A stretch of DNA of 64,000 bases from Physcia stellaris (taxonomy: Eukaryota > Ascomycota > Lecanoromycetes > Caliciales > Physciaceae). The stretch is from NCBI GenBank assembly GCA_018902385.1, contig JABSSW010000010.1:434001-498000 (forward strand). The letters are read 5' to 3'. Under the pieces are notes generated by a model. It searched no databases. It was not told where the DNA came from and saw only the letters and a program-made list of their open reading frames with translations. Made by a program: the position numbers and the translations under genes. Positions 11,028 through 22,129 of this stretch are shown here, one piece after another; within the stretch, counting starts at the first letter, position 1; the number at the start of each line of letters is the position of its first letter.

Positions 11028-12722
11028 ATGTACCTGCCTCCAGAGATACTGAAGATGATATTCGCCGACCTTGAGAAGCGCGATTTGAAGGCATCTCGGC
11101 TTACATGCAAAACATGGAACACAGAGATTCCACCCTTGCTGTTCAACAGTGTCTTTATTACTGCTAGATATGCCGATCTGGAAGTGGCAGACTTGGTTGC
11201 CTCGACATATGGAGCATTTGTTGAGACAATGGTCTATTCAATTGAGTACTTCAATGAGGACGAAAGCTGGAACAAATATTTTGAGTCCGCGAGAGAGCAA
11301 ATTTATGCCGAAGAGGAATGTTTCTTGAAGATGGTCACGGACAATTCTCGTTATGACCCAGAACGCTGCCGTGACGACCATGCTTCATTCTGGAGGATTT
11401 ATGACAAGCTGGCAGAGGAGCAGGAAAACATCATGTCGGGAAGGAAAGTATATCAGCAGCTGATTCGTGCGTTCAAGTCTATGCCTCGTATCACAAAAGT
11501 GGTCCTTACCCATTCGTGGCGCAAGAGAGGACATTGTTGGTGTGAACAGGCAGCCATCGATGCGAAGCGAAGATCACACAAGCCGTTCGATGCAACTGAC
11601 GCCGACGTTGACTTCGACGAAGGATGCTGCATTTCCAGATACTACGTAGGCCGTGGGTGCATCCAATCCCTCCCAGGCTATCGATCCTCAACCCGCTCCG
11701 CCAGTTCGTGGAGAGATCTAGTTGAGGCCCTGAACAGCAGCGACAATGCCGTCCGCGAGATTACTTCAGATCTACCAACGAACGACGTCGAAACAAGATT
11801 ACCTGCGGAGATGTGGGATCCTATCTTTGAGCTAGACACCATCACGTCGAACACATTTTCGAGGCTTACCCTACTGCAAATAGCACTAGATCTGAACCAG
11901 GTCGAAGAGATGCACGATTGGCCCTGGGAGAGCCCGGAATTTACTCAAGTCCTGTCGTCTGCTTCTAACCTTACATGTCTTCACATTACACTCGCCTATC
12001 AACATTGGGCAAGGGCAACTCGCTGGGACGGTACAGATTTTGAAGCTTTGTTCGGCGAATGCTCTTTGCCTAATTTGAGAAGTTTGAGCCTGGACTTGTT
12101 TACTGCCGAGGAAGACGAGGTACTATCGTTCTTAAAGAAATCCCCGGAGCTTCAATGCCTGAGCTTCAAGCGATTCGGGCTGATGGAGGGATTCTGGGTA
12201 ACAATGATTCAAACCATCAGAGACTCAACCAGAGTTAAAGAACTTCACTTAGAGTTGGTTACTGGCAGCATGGTTGAGGATGAAGATACTCACAGCTATG
12301 ATTTCGATGTCCTTGAATTTGAGCTTGGACCCAAGTTACTAGAGATCTTCCACCGTGAAAAGGGCACTCCCTTCACGATGGAGGACTTCCGAAACATCGT
12401 GAATGATACCGAGAAAATTATGTACCCAGAATTCTTCATGTACCCAGAACTCTTTGCAGACAGTGATGGCGCTGATGATTATGAGTGCGATGAATCATGC
12501 GACTTCTATGACGAGGAGCCGACAGATGGCGATGATACCGAGGACGGAGAATCCAATTCCTGCCCATGTTGCCATGATCATCACACTCCTACTGAAACTA
12601 GAGACAGCGAGGACATTAGTAGTGATAGCCTTCCAGTATACGGAATTGACACCAAACAAGAATCAGATGTCAGCGATCCTCGGCCTAGTAATAGCAGCTG
12701 TCGTTCTAGCGAAGAAGCATAA
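11028..12722 (+). CDS. F-box protein 2 (564 aa), paralogue of F-box protein 1
   Basis: A single-exon gene of 564 residues starting MYLPPEILKMIFADLEK. The F-box is followed by SRLTCKTWNTEIPPLLFNSVFITARYADLEVA, read in two pieces, which parallels gene 1. Other shared blocks are the R-A-F-K-x-MPRIT motif, RKRGHCWCEQA, and FHREKGTPFTMEDF near the C-terminus. The leucine-rich middle is degenerate. The tail is much longer than in gene 1: highly acidic, with a cysteine/histidine cluster CPCCHDHH near residue 510, then a serine-rich end. The likely role is substrate recognition in an SCF ubiquitin ligase. The substrate and any metal binding by the Cys/His cluster are unknown. Confidence 0.8.
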   Translation: MYLPPEILKMIFADLEKRDLKASRLTCKTWNTEIPPLLFNSVFITARYADLEVADLVASTYGAFVETMVYSIEYFNEDESWNKYFESAREQIYAEEECFLKMVTDNSRYDPERCRDDHASFWRIYDKLAEEQENIMSGRKVYQQLIRAFKSMPRITKVVLTHSWRKRGHCWCEQAAIDAKRRSHKPFDATDADVDFDEGCCISRYYVGRGCIQSLPGYRSSTRSASSWRDLVEALNSSDNAVREITSDLPTNDVETRLPAEMWDPIFELDTITSNTFSRLTLLQIALDLNQVEEMHDWPWESPEFTQVLSSASNLTCLHITLAYQHWARATRWDGTDFEALFGECSLPNLRSLSLDLFTAEEDEVLSFLKKSPELQCLSFKRFGLMEGFWVTMIQTIRDSTRVKELHLELVTGSMVEDEDTHSYDFDVLEFELGPKLLEIFHREKGTPFTMEDFRNIVNDTEKIMYPEFFMYPELFADSDGADDYECDESCDFYDEEPTDGDDTEDGESNSCPCCHDHHTPTETRDSEDISSDSLPVYGIDTKQESDVSDPRPSNSSCRSSEEA

Positions 12723-13903
12723 TGCATTGACCAGACTTCCGGGACAATTTTTTTCGCCTTAAGCACCTGATCATGGCGATTTGTCTAATTAAGAATTTGT
12801 ATGATCAGAGGACGATTCTCAGGACTCGCCTCATAGACCCAGGACTCACTCTCTTCATGAAGAGCTTCACAAAAATTTTAGGTGCTTCAACAGGCTGTCC
12901 ATGCTGATTCCAAACCCGGAACCGAGTGATGCCATGGCCATTGTGCCCGGCCTCGTAACTACATCTCTAGAGAATTCAATCTAAGATGATGCCGACGAGT
13001 CGGAGATAGGAAAGAATCTGCCTCAAGACAATGGGCTATATTGTCGACTGATACTTGAGACACGGACAAACCCAACTTGAGTGGATCATGGACGCCATCG
13101 CGAGCAGCTAGCAGTGGCGCCAAAGATACTACTCGCAGCGGACCATGGACAGGATCGCCTTTCACTGATAATTTCAGACTAGCTCTTATATAGCCTAGGG
13201 GACAGCAAGTCGTATATCCGCCTTATGGCGGAGAACCATATCCAGCGTCAAGTGCTGCGACTGAGACAGTCCCAAAGGTCGACTCACCCAGCCCTGAATA
13301 CCACAATAGGGCATTTACTCGGGCTCCGCCATCACTGTCCCGCCAGTTGCAAGTTTTTCAGGAAAAGAAGAGACACCGCCAAGGAAAAGGAGAAACCTTA
13401 GCCAAGGCATTAATGATTTAGAGCCCGCCGATGATTCTATGCAAGGACCTGAGTATGACTCAGCATATGGATCGTGAGCGACTACTTAAAGAATGTCTGA
13501 AGACCCCGTAGGTTCTCCTGACACCGAAGCGCCCTGGCTTTTTTAAGATCGGAGAGGAAGCGCAGGCAACTAGTCCCCGTCCTGGGGCCTGAGAATCAAT
13601 CGGAAATCTACGTGTACCAGGCATGAGTTCATATGGGTTTCCCTCGGCTCCTGAACAATACATTCCAATGTTCGATTCCGGTCACAAGTCAACAGGGTGT
13701 GAGCAAATTAACCCTTAATTTTTGCTTGAACTACTAATACGCGTAACTCCTGCCAGCTTAGACGAAAGACTCGAAATATCTTAGATCTGATATCAATGAA
13801 ACATCTAGTCAAGGGTCCCACTAAGCCTTAGATAAATCAGCGATCAGCACATGCTTCCCCCTCTTCGCCTGTGCATGGAACTCCGAAATATGCCTTCAGT
13901 CAT
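12723..13903. other. Intergenic, no gene seen
   Basis: About 1.2 kb of ordinary composition between the 3' ends of F-box gene 2 and the minus-strand acetyltransferase. Only short frames without recognisable content. Confidence 0.4.
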
Positions 13904-14672
13904 TTAGGGAGTCTTGTGCTCAACATCTCTACGCATGAAGAACAAATGCGGTTCACGTCCGCCTGGGAATTTTTCTTTGAGCTCGAACTTCATCCGCTTG
14001 ACTACTTGAAAGCCATGTTTCTCATACACTGGTCTTCCACTGACAGTGGACTCGACAAAGATCTAGAGAGATATCAATCAGCAATAGTAAATCATGTGTC
14101 AGCCGAAGAGTGTACTTGACGAAAGTCCGTCTTGTCCGCAAAACCAAGTCCCCAATTCACCAGCATAGAGCCCGCACCACGTCCTTGCCATTTCGGATCA
14201 ACAGCAAGGATATCAAGCACTGTTTCTCCTGTCAGCCACACTACCTCATTCCTTCAACTTTAGAAACAAGAATTTACGTACCGAAAATCTTCCTCCCCAC
14301 CTCCCTCAACGCCTCGCTTCTTGAGCTATAGTACTGCGTCAACAGGTCTTTGACGTACGCTCTTTCCTCTTCATCCTCTCTCAGGCCTCCTTCATCTCCA
14401 ACATCCCCCACCTTAACTTCTTCGTGTAAAATCAGCCATTTCGCTACACCTACAATCTCTCCGCTCTCCTCGTCTACGGCTTTGATGAAGTAGGTATTCG
14501 GATCAGACTGCTGATCGCAGAGAAGTTTGGCGCCGTGAGTGTGTCCCGCGGGTGTATCATGTTTGGGAAAGAAGGCGTCGACGATGGGTTGGATGTGCTG
14601 GAACGTGTCGGAGATGATGTGGAAAACGCGGTCGAAATCGGCGGCCTGGCATGGAGCGACGGAGAACGGCAT
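13904..14672 (-). CDS. GNAT-family N-acetyltransferase
   Basis: Three exons, 14672-14282, 14228-14116 and 14062-13904, with two 53-nt introns that keep the frame, give 220 residues. The N-terminal half begins MPFSVAPCQAADFDRVF, typical of fungal GNAT proteins, and continues through SGEIVGVAKWLI (beta strand 4). The acetyl-CoA site follows in exon 2: VLDILAVDPKWQGRGAGSML, carrying the Q-x-x-G-x-G pyrophosphate-binding loop. Exon 3 supplies the last part, with YEKHGFQVV and a charged end. It is expected to move an acetyl group from acetyl-CoA to an amine, in the cytosol. The substrate cannot be told from sequence. The gene looks whole. Confidence 0.85.
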
Positions 14673-15481
14673 TGTAGCAAAATTTTCTAGCTCGGCGGGT
14701 GGGAGATTTTATTTTGGTCGCCGATAGTGAAGATCTGATTGGATGTGTGCTTATGATTTAGGATGGCTGGAGAGCAGTAAGCAAGACGTTCATTCAGTGT
14801 TTCTCTCGGTATCTCTATCCAATATCGTACATTGGGCCTACTTACATTAAACATACTTTTCCCGCTCGTCTTATTATCATGCCGCATTACGGCATGGATT
14901 GGTACGGCGAATGACGTCACTCATACTCTAGTAAATCCTTCAGGATCACCGACTAACGGATCTGCACTGTTGAGGAATGTAAAAAGGAGATATACGATAA
15001 AACCCATCTCCACTATGCTCATATCCTTAAGTTGTGTAACTCGACATCAATAATGAGCGGGGCGGGACATTACATGGGATCCTAGCGCACAGGTGCTGTG
15101 ATAAAGCAGGTAAATGGTCGGCATTACCAAAGTCCATGTTAAGATTATGAGAGGCCAATCTATCTATGGCGTTGAGTTCTTCGAAGTCTCCCGAGATACC
15201 CTGCATATTTTGCTCGACAGGTCCCACAGGTCGGCGTACATCCTAGTGTCCAAAAGTCGGTAATAAATCATGATGTCCATGTCGCCGCTCATGGTCAGTA
15301 TTACCCCCATAGTGTCTCTTGGTGCTCTTCCATCGGCTAAAGATGGTGCTTCTTGATTCGCTGGAATGCGAAGATCAGAGTATTGGCCTACCCCTAATTG
15401 CCAATCATTGACCTGTTCTCCAGCCACCTTGCGAAGGATACGACATGATTTCATCGAGCGTTTTGGATCGAACCACCGTAC
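14673..15481. other. Intergenic, with a minus-strand open frame of doubtful status
   Basis: A minus-strand frame at 15164-15454 lies just downstream of the next gene. It could be a decayed or spliced continuation of that gene, but it shows no known domain. Nothing else was seen. Confidence 0.35.
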
Positions 15482-16013
15482 TCAATTCTGTCTGGGGATC
15501 AGGTCGGCCTTCTGATGCAAACATGGAATGATGTTCCGGATGTGTCCGTAAAGCTGCTGAAGTTCGGTTTGCCCTCCATCACTTTCCCATATACCTATTT
15601 TAAGGTCAGTCTTGTCCTTTAAAGTATCTGATGGCTTGATCACAACAGAACCTTCGGCAGGATCCTGCGACAAAGCCGTCATGACCTCCATTATCACTCC
15701 TTCCGGCTCTTTCAGGAGCTTTTCTATCCCCTCACGAATATGTTCAAAATTGTTGAGCCTTGCGTCCACGGAGCCTTGACCATCGTCGAAGGCGCCGACG
15801 TGGGAAGCCCATACTCGGAGACGTCCTAGCTGTCCAATTCGAGCGTCAGTATTTTGCTCCACCAACAAATCAGACAATGGAATTTACCTCATCGCTCCAT
15901 TCAGCCGGAGAGACCTGCTTGCGGTATTCAAGTGGAGAGGCTTTCGCTGCTTCCACCATCTTTTTGAATGAGCGCAGGCAAGCCTTGATCAGATCCCGAA
16001 ATGGTGAGGTCAT
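15482..16013 (-). CDS. Short protein with AcuF/zinc-finger-type fungal N-terminal domain
   Basis: Two exons, 16013-15888 and 15829-15482, joined across a 58-nt intron, give 157 residues. Exon 1 reads MTSPFRDLIKACLRSFKKMV and ends SPAEWSDE. Exon 2 opens LGRLRVWASHVGAFDDG, then SVDARL, then HIREGIEKLLKEP, and later TELQQLYGHIRNIIPCL. This is the helical N-terminal domain found in many fungal proteins annotated as AcuF-like oxidoreductases or C2H2 zinc-finger proteins. Those are normally several hundred residues long, and the downstream zinc-finger part is absent here. The gene is therefore likely truncated, or the rest has decayed at 15164-15454. The molecular function of the domain is not established. 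Confidence 0.55.
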
Positions 16014-16977
16014 GCTTTGTGCTAGTGATACCTATAAGGTCTGTTGAAATTCGGCAGATACACGCTCTATGCGAGGTTCGATCGTGATCACAACCTCCTT
16101 GGTCGCTCGGAATGCCTGCCGAAAGAAAATAACAAATTGCTAAGGGAAAAGAGAGAGGCGATTTCCGTTCTTTAAGTAGTGAAAATCTCGGCGACCGTGC
16201 GCAGTAACTCTGAAACGTTGTGCATCGTCGATCCTGCAGTTTTATCACAAAAGATCCCCTGTGTACGGCATTTTGATTCATGCATCATAAAATCACCCTG
16301 GAGATACACAGCTTCGCCCCTCGTGTCTCAATGAATGCAACGGAAAGTCTGCTATCACCAATATCGTTTTATTGCCCTAATAGTGCTGCTTAGATGTGAT
16401 CGGTTCACCATGGCTGGGCAAAGATCCGAGTCACACCTAGAATGCATAGAGATTTCCACTTAAATAACTGACCAGACCCAAGATTCGAGTATGGTGCACA
16501 TGATATTCATCGCTAATTCTCAAACCAGGCTGAGCGCAGTCGAGAGGCCAAACAAACTACCATTTACACAGCTTGCGGACCGTGTTTGTGTTTACTTCAG
16601 CAATAAACAGGTACGAACGCCGACTGCTTTTGTACTAAAGAATGCTCTTCCTACGCAGCCCAACGAAAAGGTTTCCTAACATCGGATTATAATAAGATTA
16701 GAAGCGCAAGGCTACCTCAGAATTCTCGGCTAAGGCGAGGGAAACATAGCAGGAAGCAATGATTGAAAATGATCAGATTTCACAACTGTACAGCGTCGAT
16801 TACCGGAGAACGAATACTAACACTAGTACATTTCATGCTAATGTGCTACATTCACAGCCCAATTGCCCATCATCTTCTGGCTGAAACGACTTCTGCGAGA
16901 CAAGAGCTCTGTGGAGCTCGTGATGATTTCCTTCGTCAGTGGAGATCTGATGCTCCTATATGTGAATATAATGGAGG
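16014..16977. other. Intergenic, no gene seen
   Basis: Only short frames without recognisable protein features. Confidence 0.4.
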
Positions 16978-17436
16978 CTAGGAGGCCGTCTTTTTGACTT
17001 CCAACCAGTATTCACCAAAGGTCTTACCCACACAGAACCGAAAGAGGGGGTTGATATTTTGAGCAGTCACTGGATTTTCCACTTTTTCGTGTCGAGGATT
17101 TCGGCTCCAGGTATCGCGGATCCATAATCTCAATTCAAGCCCGATAGTAACGGTATCGAGCATCTTCCTCAAGTCGTCGATGAGCTTGCCCAGGGTCTCG
17201 TCAATGGCGACCATCACCTGCAAACTCATGTCCCCCAATCTGTCTGATTTGTATTTCACACCTATGGGAAGCGTCATTGCTACATAGTTCGGCTTATTGT
17301 GTAGGAAGTGGTATAGGGCTCGAGTTGAGTAATTCGAAGTGTCCATTGATGTCAAATGTTCCAGATTACTCTTATGGAGGGCTTCTTGACCCTTAAGGAG
17401 GGCATCCTGACTCTTACGGGGGTCGTGTTTAGGCAT
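16978..17436 (-). CDS. Small protein, probable distant third member of the unnamed family
   Basis: A 152-residue single-exon frame. The start may be 17436 or the internal MDTSNYSTRALYHFL, which lines up better with the relatives at 4915-5331 and 6199-6582. Shared layout: an aromatic/threonine start, then YVAMTLPIGVKY against STFPVLVYY, then LQVMVAIDETLGKLIDDLRK against NVVICTALENFDDFVKDMRK, and a basic/tryptophan-rich stretch followed by NINPLFRF against NFHTILRML. The resemblance is weak but runs in order. No domain, signal peptide or membrane helix was recognised. Function unknown. Confidence 0.5.
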   Translation of the reverse strand: MPKHDPRKSQDALLKGQEALHKSNLEHLTSMDTSNYSTRALYHFLHNKPNYVAMTLPIGVKYKSDRLGDMSLQVMVAIDETLGKLIDDLRKMLDTVTIGLELRLWIRDTWSRNPRHEKVENPVTAQNINPLFRFCVGKTFGEYWLEVKKTAS

Positions 17437-19039
17437 TGCCGGTATTCTTGAGCGTTAATGCTGATGATTATCTTCACAAAACACAGAAACAAGTGAGAGA
17501 GGATGTTGTTAAGAACGAGCAACAGAGATTGGCCTTTGATATGCTGAAACGATAAGGTGAGCAAACATGTCTTGTGGCAATTTATGATTGCCATAATAAC
17601 GACACGTAATGTCCAGCACATAAAGTAATCAGCATCTTGACATATCAGGGCTTTGTTGTTTGTTCAAAATTTTGGAAATGGTATGCTGTCTGTTTCACGT
17701 ATAATGAAAGCTCAAGTAAATCTACAAAGGTTGGAGCCCGGTCTTCTTACATGTAATACAGCAAACTGCAACCCCATCACCACTAGCTTTCTTCCTGTTC
17801 TTTATTTCCTTCTTTGACCATCTCTACTCCAGATCACTTTGCGCATTGGACAATTCCAGTACCGTAAAGCTGAGCTCTTCCCGCTCAAGCCTCTTTTATC
17901 TCCTTCTCATATTGGCAATAAATCCGTCACGACCTACGGCCAGACAAGTCTATACAAAGACTCTGATAGCTTCAGCAATGGATGCTATTTCCTAACTGGA
18001 ATAATTCGGACGAACACGCCTAAATATGGATAATACGAGCCTGAGAAGACATAAAGTAAGACATCGATGGATCTATCGGTTGTAATCTGGCCCTTTAACC
18101 TCTCATGAGCAACAAGGAGTCTAGTAAGCAAACCGGAATCATGCAAGGAAATTGAGCAAAAAATTTCGTGCTAGAGTTTCCTAGTGTCCCAAGCGGATGC
18201 ACTATCTTAAAATTCCCTTTCAGGGAGGCAGAGCTGAGTATAAAATACCTTCTTTATTTATTCCAAGTCAGACGGACACCTGCATATCCAACATCATGGG
18301 ATTCATTAACAATGCTAGTCATCAATAGCTAAGCGAATCTTAATTATTTTTTCTTTGAGAAGTTTCCAGACGTCAAAATTGTTGGACCGTAAATAAGAAC
18401 CTCATTCAAGCTCTTCAAATATTGCACATGAAACAGCTAGCAAAGTGGATTCTAATTGACCGACCTTGGGCACTTAGTCGTATAAATAGGATGTTCTCAA
18501 GGGCAATGAACAAGTTGTACACAACAGACAAAGCAAAGTTTTCACTTAACATATATGTCATCACTCAAATTATAATTCCATATTTGCGGTATCGATATTC
18601 ATTATGACGGATATGGCCCCTTCAACAAGCCGAGTGAAGAATTCTTGTGAGTCTTCCAGTGACAGCTCTGCCCTGACACGTTGTACCGACACATTGTTTA
18701 AACCGGTCTGAAGTAGGTAAAGAAGCTAGCCAGTGCACACTGTCCGTCTACTGTTTTACGGTGATGAGGGCCATGACAGGAAACGCAGTAGCAGACCTAG
18801 CCTACGCTGTCTCGTGATCACGCAAACGAGAAGCCTTCACAAGGACCAAGAAAATGAGCCATCGCGCTACGTCGTTCCATGTTTGCCCCTTCGTCGACGC
18901 TGTCTGTTTGTGCTATGACTGTATACATTTCCCTCATCAACTCTCTTTCCTCATGAATTATATACCTCGATCGACTCCGCGCTCTCCTCACTCTCCCCCA
19001 TAAACCAATCCCCCAAGACAACACCAATCCAACCACCAA
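17437..19039. other. Intergenic, no gene seen
   Basis: About 1.6 kb with AT-richer stretches near 18280-18600. No frame has recognisable protein features. The last 100 bp is pyrimidine-rich, as expected for the promoter of the following frame. Confidence 0.4.
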
Positions 19040-19465
19040 ATGGATCCTCCGCCCCAAGTCCCCAACCCACCCCCCAACGACGACCCCCAACCCCCGACCC
19101 CGACCCTAACGCTCCCAACCCACCTCCTAGGCCTCCCCTCCACTCTCCGCCCCCTCACCATCTCCCCAAACGAAGACCTCCCCGCCCTCCGTCACCACCT
19201 CCAAACCATATATAAACTACCCCAGCCGCCCACGTTTCAAATCTCTTGGGGCCAGCAGCAGGGGACCGAGAAGCGAGAAGTGCTGACGGGGGAGAATTGG
19301 GGGAGGGTTTTTGAGAGGTTGCGTATGGAGAGGAGAATGAGGATGGGGGTGGGTGGTGGGGTGGGGGTTTTGTTGGTTTGTCCTGGGGTAAGAAAGGGGG
19401 AGGGGGAGAGGGAGAGGGGGGATGAGGAGGGGGGTGGGAGTCTTGGGGGCTGGTTCTGTTTTTGA
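19040..19465 (+). CDS. Proline-rich hypothetical protein with PB1-like core
   Basis: A 141-residue frame beginning MDPPPQVPNPPPNDDPQPP. It has a proline-rich, unstructured start of about 30 residues. The middle reads RPLTISPNEDLPALRHHLQ, then TFQISWGQQ, then VLTGENWGRVFERLRM. The order strand, helix, I-x-W strand, L-x-x-E-N-W recalls a PB1/ubiquitin-like fold, but this is only an impression. The C-terminus is glycine/arginine/glutamate-rich and comes from a G-rich DNA tract, so the true end may differ. Base composition is much more GC-rich than its surroundings. It may be a real small gene or a chance frame in GC-rich sequence. Confidence 0.4.
   Translation: MDPPPQVPNPPPNDDPQPPTPTLTLPTHLLGLPSTLRPLTISPNEDLPALRHHLQTIYKLPQPPTFQISWGQQQGTEKREVLTGENWGRVFERLRMERRMRMGVGGGVGVLLVCPGVRKGEGERERGDEEGGGSLGGWFCF
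19340..19440 (+). repeat. G-rich low-complexity tract (G-quadruplex potential)
   Basis: The plus strand carries many runs of three to five G separated by one to four bases. Examples are GGGGGTGGGTGGTGGGG and, further on, GGGGGAGGGGGAGAGGG. It can form a G-quadruplex in DNA or in the transcript of the overlapping frame. Confidence 0.7.
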
Positions 19466-21332
19466 TAGCGGATTTTACGCACGTTCTTTTTGCGTGATGG
19501 ACTTTTTTCGATACCGACAGGGTAATTACGGAGGAAGAATGTCTGAGTCGTTGTCAATAGACACAGAAGAGGAAATGGGTCGGCTAGTGGATGAGAGAGT
19601 ATATACGTCGGAAGCATGCGCGGAGGTGGAATTTTCTTGGGAAATTGTTACTGCTCCTTTGGTTTTTCTCATGGAAGCAGAAGAATTCCGAGAAAAATTC
19701 CGAGAAAATGGTCATGTCCGAGGTTAAAGTGGTTGACAATGCGGTACACTATAGCATTGAGAAAGAAGACTTGAATCGAGCCACACATCTCGCTGAGTAG
19801 TGTTGGCTGATATACAATGAGTGTTTGAGGTACCCCGAGAGAAAATCTGCCAAAGTTTTAGAAGCAGATGTGTTTTGAACTCGGCGTTAAGGGACAGTGT
19901 CTTGAACACTCACGGAATACTTGCTGTTTGCCAGCACACCACTTTGAATTACTGGGAGAAAGAATAATGAAACTGTCATACTCTCTATCCTGCCTTGTAT
20001 GAACGTATTACATACCTAGTGTTGATTGGGTATGACGCACAACCGCTGACATGGCTCTGACAGGGTGAAGGAGTCTGTTTGCTCCAAAACCTTCGAATCA
20101 ACCGCAAGTACAAGACTCAGTCAAGAAGAAGATATGAACTGTCTCAGTCACAGCGATTATCCACTTAGATCTTCTTCCTCTCGTCAGATACTTACTCTCT
20201 CCAGACCAGCTATTCATCTACTGGAAAGACACCATGGAGGCTTTGCGGAGAGATCATCATGGCCTGCAATGCAATGCATGTCCTCGTCTCTTCAGCGAGA
20301 GTTTGTTGTCCGTTGTTTGGGGTGGTTCGACGCGGATCTGTGTCTACGCGTAATCGATACTACCTATCACTCTAGTCGAGCTTGATACATTCTGATATCG
20401 AATACTTCCAATTATCCAGCGATGGAATTGCCGTTTCAGCACTCGGCGGACTTTTCAAGTGTTCCTGTGATGGTGGCGATAGATGAGCACCTTAGCCAAC
20501 TCATGGTGATCTAGGCCAGATTATGCAGATACTTGATCCACTGAGCTTGAGTATAGTGTTGCGGAACACATTCGATCAATACAGTATAGAGAATCTAAAA
20601 AATGAAAGAATAAATCAATCACTTTTCATCTGCAGGAAGGAAACATGCTACACAATACTTGTAGTTTCCCAGGATTCGACCCGGTTGCCAGAGAAGAATC
20701 CTGAGCGCAAGAAGTATTATAGGGTAAGTCGAGTTTCACTACAGAAGAGGTTGTGGTTTTGTCAGCGCTGCGTTTGTCAAGTACCTTTCGAAACCCATTG
20801 ACAGACTCGGAACGTATACTATTAGTAGGCTTCTTCGTAGCTGTGTGAGCTTTTGGGTATCCTAAGGAGGAAAAGCAGCAGCGTACAACGACGGCGAACG
20901 GCTACATTCAGGGACGTTGAAAATTATGCTCAACATGGCAGCTAGAAGCTGAGTGAAGGACGTACGGCATATCATTGCGTCTCATACTGCGCTTGTGTTA
21001 GCCTTTTGTCATTCTCCTTACATATTTTGACTCTCCCACACTCTGTTGGGAATTAAGATCCTACAGACAATTGGATCCCAGAAGTCTACTAACACTGGTA
21101 TAAGTAAGTGCTGACGGAGCCTTTTTTCAATTGGACACGCAGGGGTAGACATAGTACATCAAAGTGACGAGCCAAAGTATGGAAAGGCCAATTCAGTAGG
21201 ATAGGCACAGCATACCATGAAGATGTGAGACATGTTCAAAAGACAACACGGAGCAACAAGCTCGAGATGCAGAGGATAGATGACGAGCTGATGACAGAAA
21301 GAGATACATCTATGGCTTACCATTCAAGAGCG
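19466..21332. other. Intergenic, no convincing gene
   Basis: Several short open frames occur (for example near 20065-20385) but none has recognisable domains, splice support or codon regularity. Confidence 0.4.
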
Positions 21333-21572
21333 TCACATTAGAAAACAATTAGTTGACGAAGTCCAGATCCACCCTTTGCGCCTTATTCTCTCTCCATATA
21401 TCTGCAATAGAACCACAATAGGGCATAACAGCGCCGAAATCCCAGCCGCTGCTCCAAACGAAACTGCCGCTCCCTTACATCTTTCTGTATCATCGTCGCC
21501 AGGGGCCTTTGCAAATTCCGCAGCGACAAATGTCAGTATATACCCACCGACAAGTGGTGCTTCATCGTCCAT
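21333..21572 (-). CDS. Small possible membrane protein fragment
   Basis: A 79-residue frame from the ATG at 21572 (MDDEAPLVGGYILTFVAAEF). It has one likely membrane helix (GAAAGISALLCPIVVLLQIYG) followed by a basic ERIRRKGW segment, which would sit on the cytosolic side. It could be the end of a larger lost membrane protein or a chance frame. No family was recognised. Confidence 0.22.
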   Translation of the reverse strand: MDDEAPLVGGYILTFVAAEFAKAPGDDDTERCKGAAVSFGAAAGISALLCPIVVLLQIYGERIRRKGWIWTSSTNCFLM

Positions 21573-21895
21573 CCTGTGCGCTACGAAAGAGGCGACACTA
21601 CTAGGAGTAAAGCACAGTCTTTTCGCGTGAATTAAAATGAGTAAAAGCCATCTCAAGGGAGGCCCCGAGTTTTACTGAGGTCCTGACCCACAATTATATT
21701 TTGTCCTCAATGTTGAGAGACTATTGAGGGTCGCCGCAATTATTTTTATCGAGCATTTTTCATCAATTCCGAATGGGACTTGGACGTTGCACGAGCTGAG
21801 ACTTCGCCTGTCGATCGAGACATCTAAGGCAGTGCTAACTGGGTAAGGATGTACGTTGTCCAGCCTCTCATCGCCTTGTACTCCGTAGATCGACT

Positions 21896-22129
21896 TGTTG
21901 GAGTGTGCAATATCCAGGGCCTTTCAGGGTCCTAGTCACGTGTTATTCAGAATCCAGATGATCAGACCATTCAGAATCCAACCACTTGATTCAAGATTCA
22001 ATCATCAATAACGCATATCGCATATATCGCATATGTCGCATGTATTAATACTCAATGTTTTCACGTAAATATTTGTTAATTAATTAATCAATTCAATGTT
22101 TGAATCGATGTGCTTTAATTTTTTTAACA
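21896..22129 (+). repeat. 5' LTR of Copia element 1
   Basis: 234 bp, starting TGTTGGAGTGTGCAAT and ending TAACA. The left half keeps normal composition (CCAGGGCC). The right half is AT-shifted. It is directly followed by ATTATGAACTCGA, which resembles the string after the 5' LTR of the second Copia element and is a probable primer binding site. Confidence 0.9.

Noticed and set aside
19237-19617. 126-codon minus-strand proline/serine-rich frame
   Set aside because: Arises from the complement of the G-rich tract. The plus-strand frame has a better start, promoter-like flank and core.
20065-20801. Two open frames of about 100 codons
   Set aside because: No domain, no splice support and biased toward chance composition.
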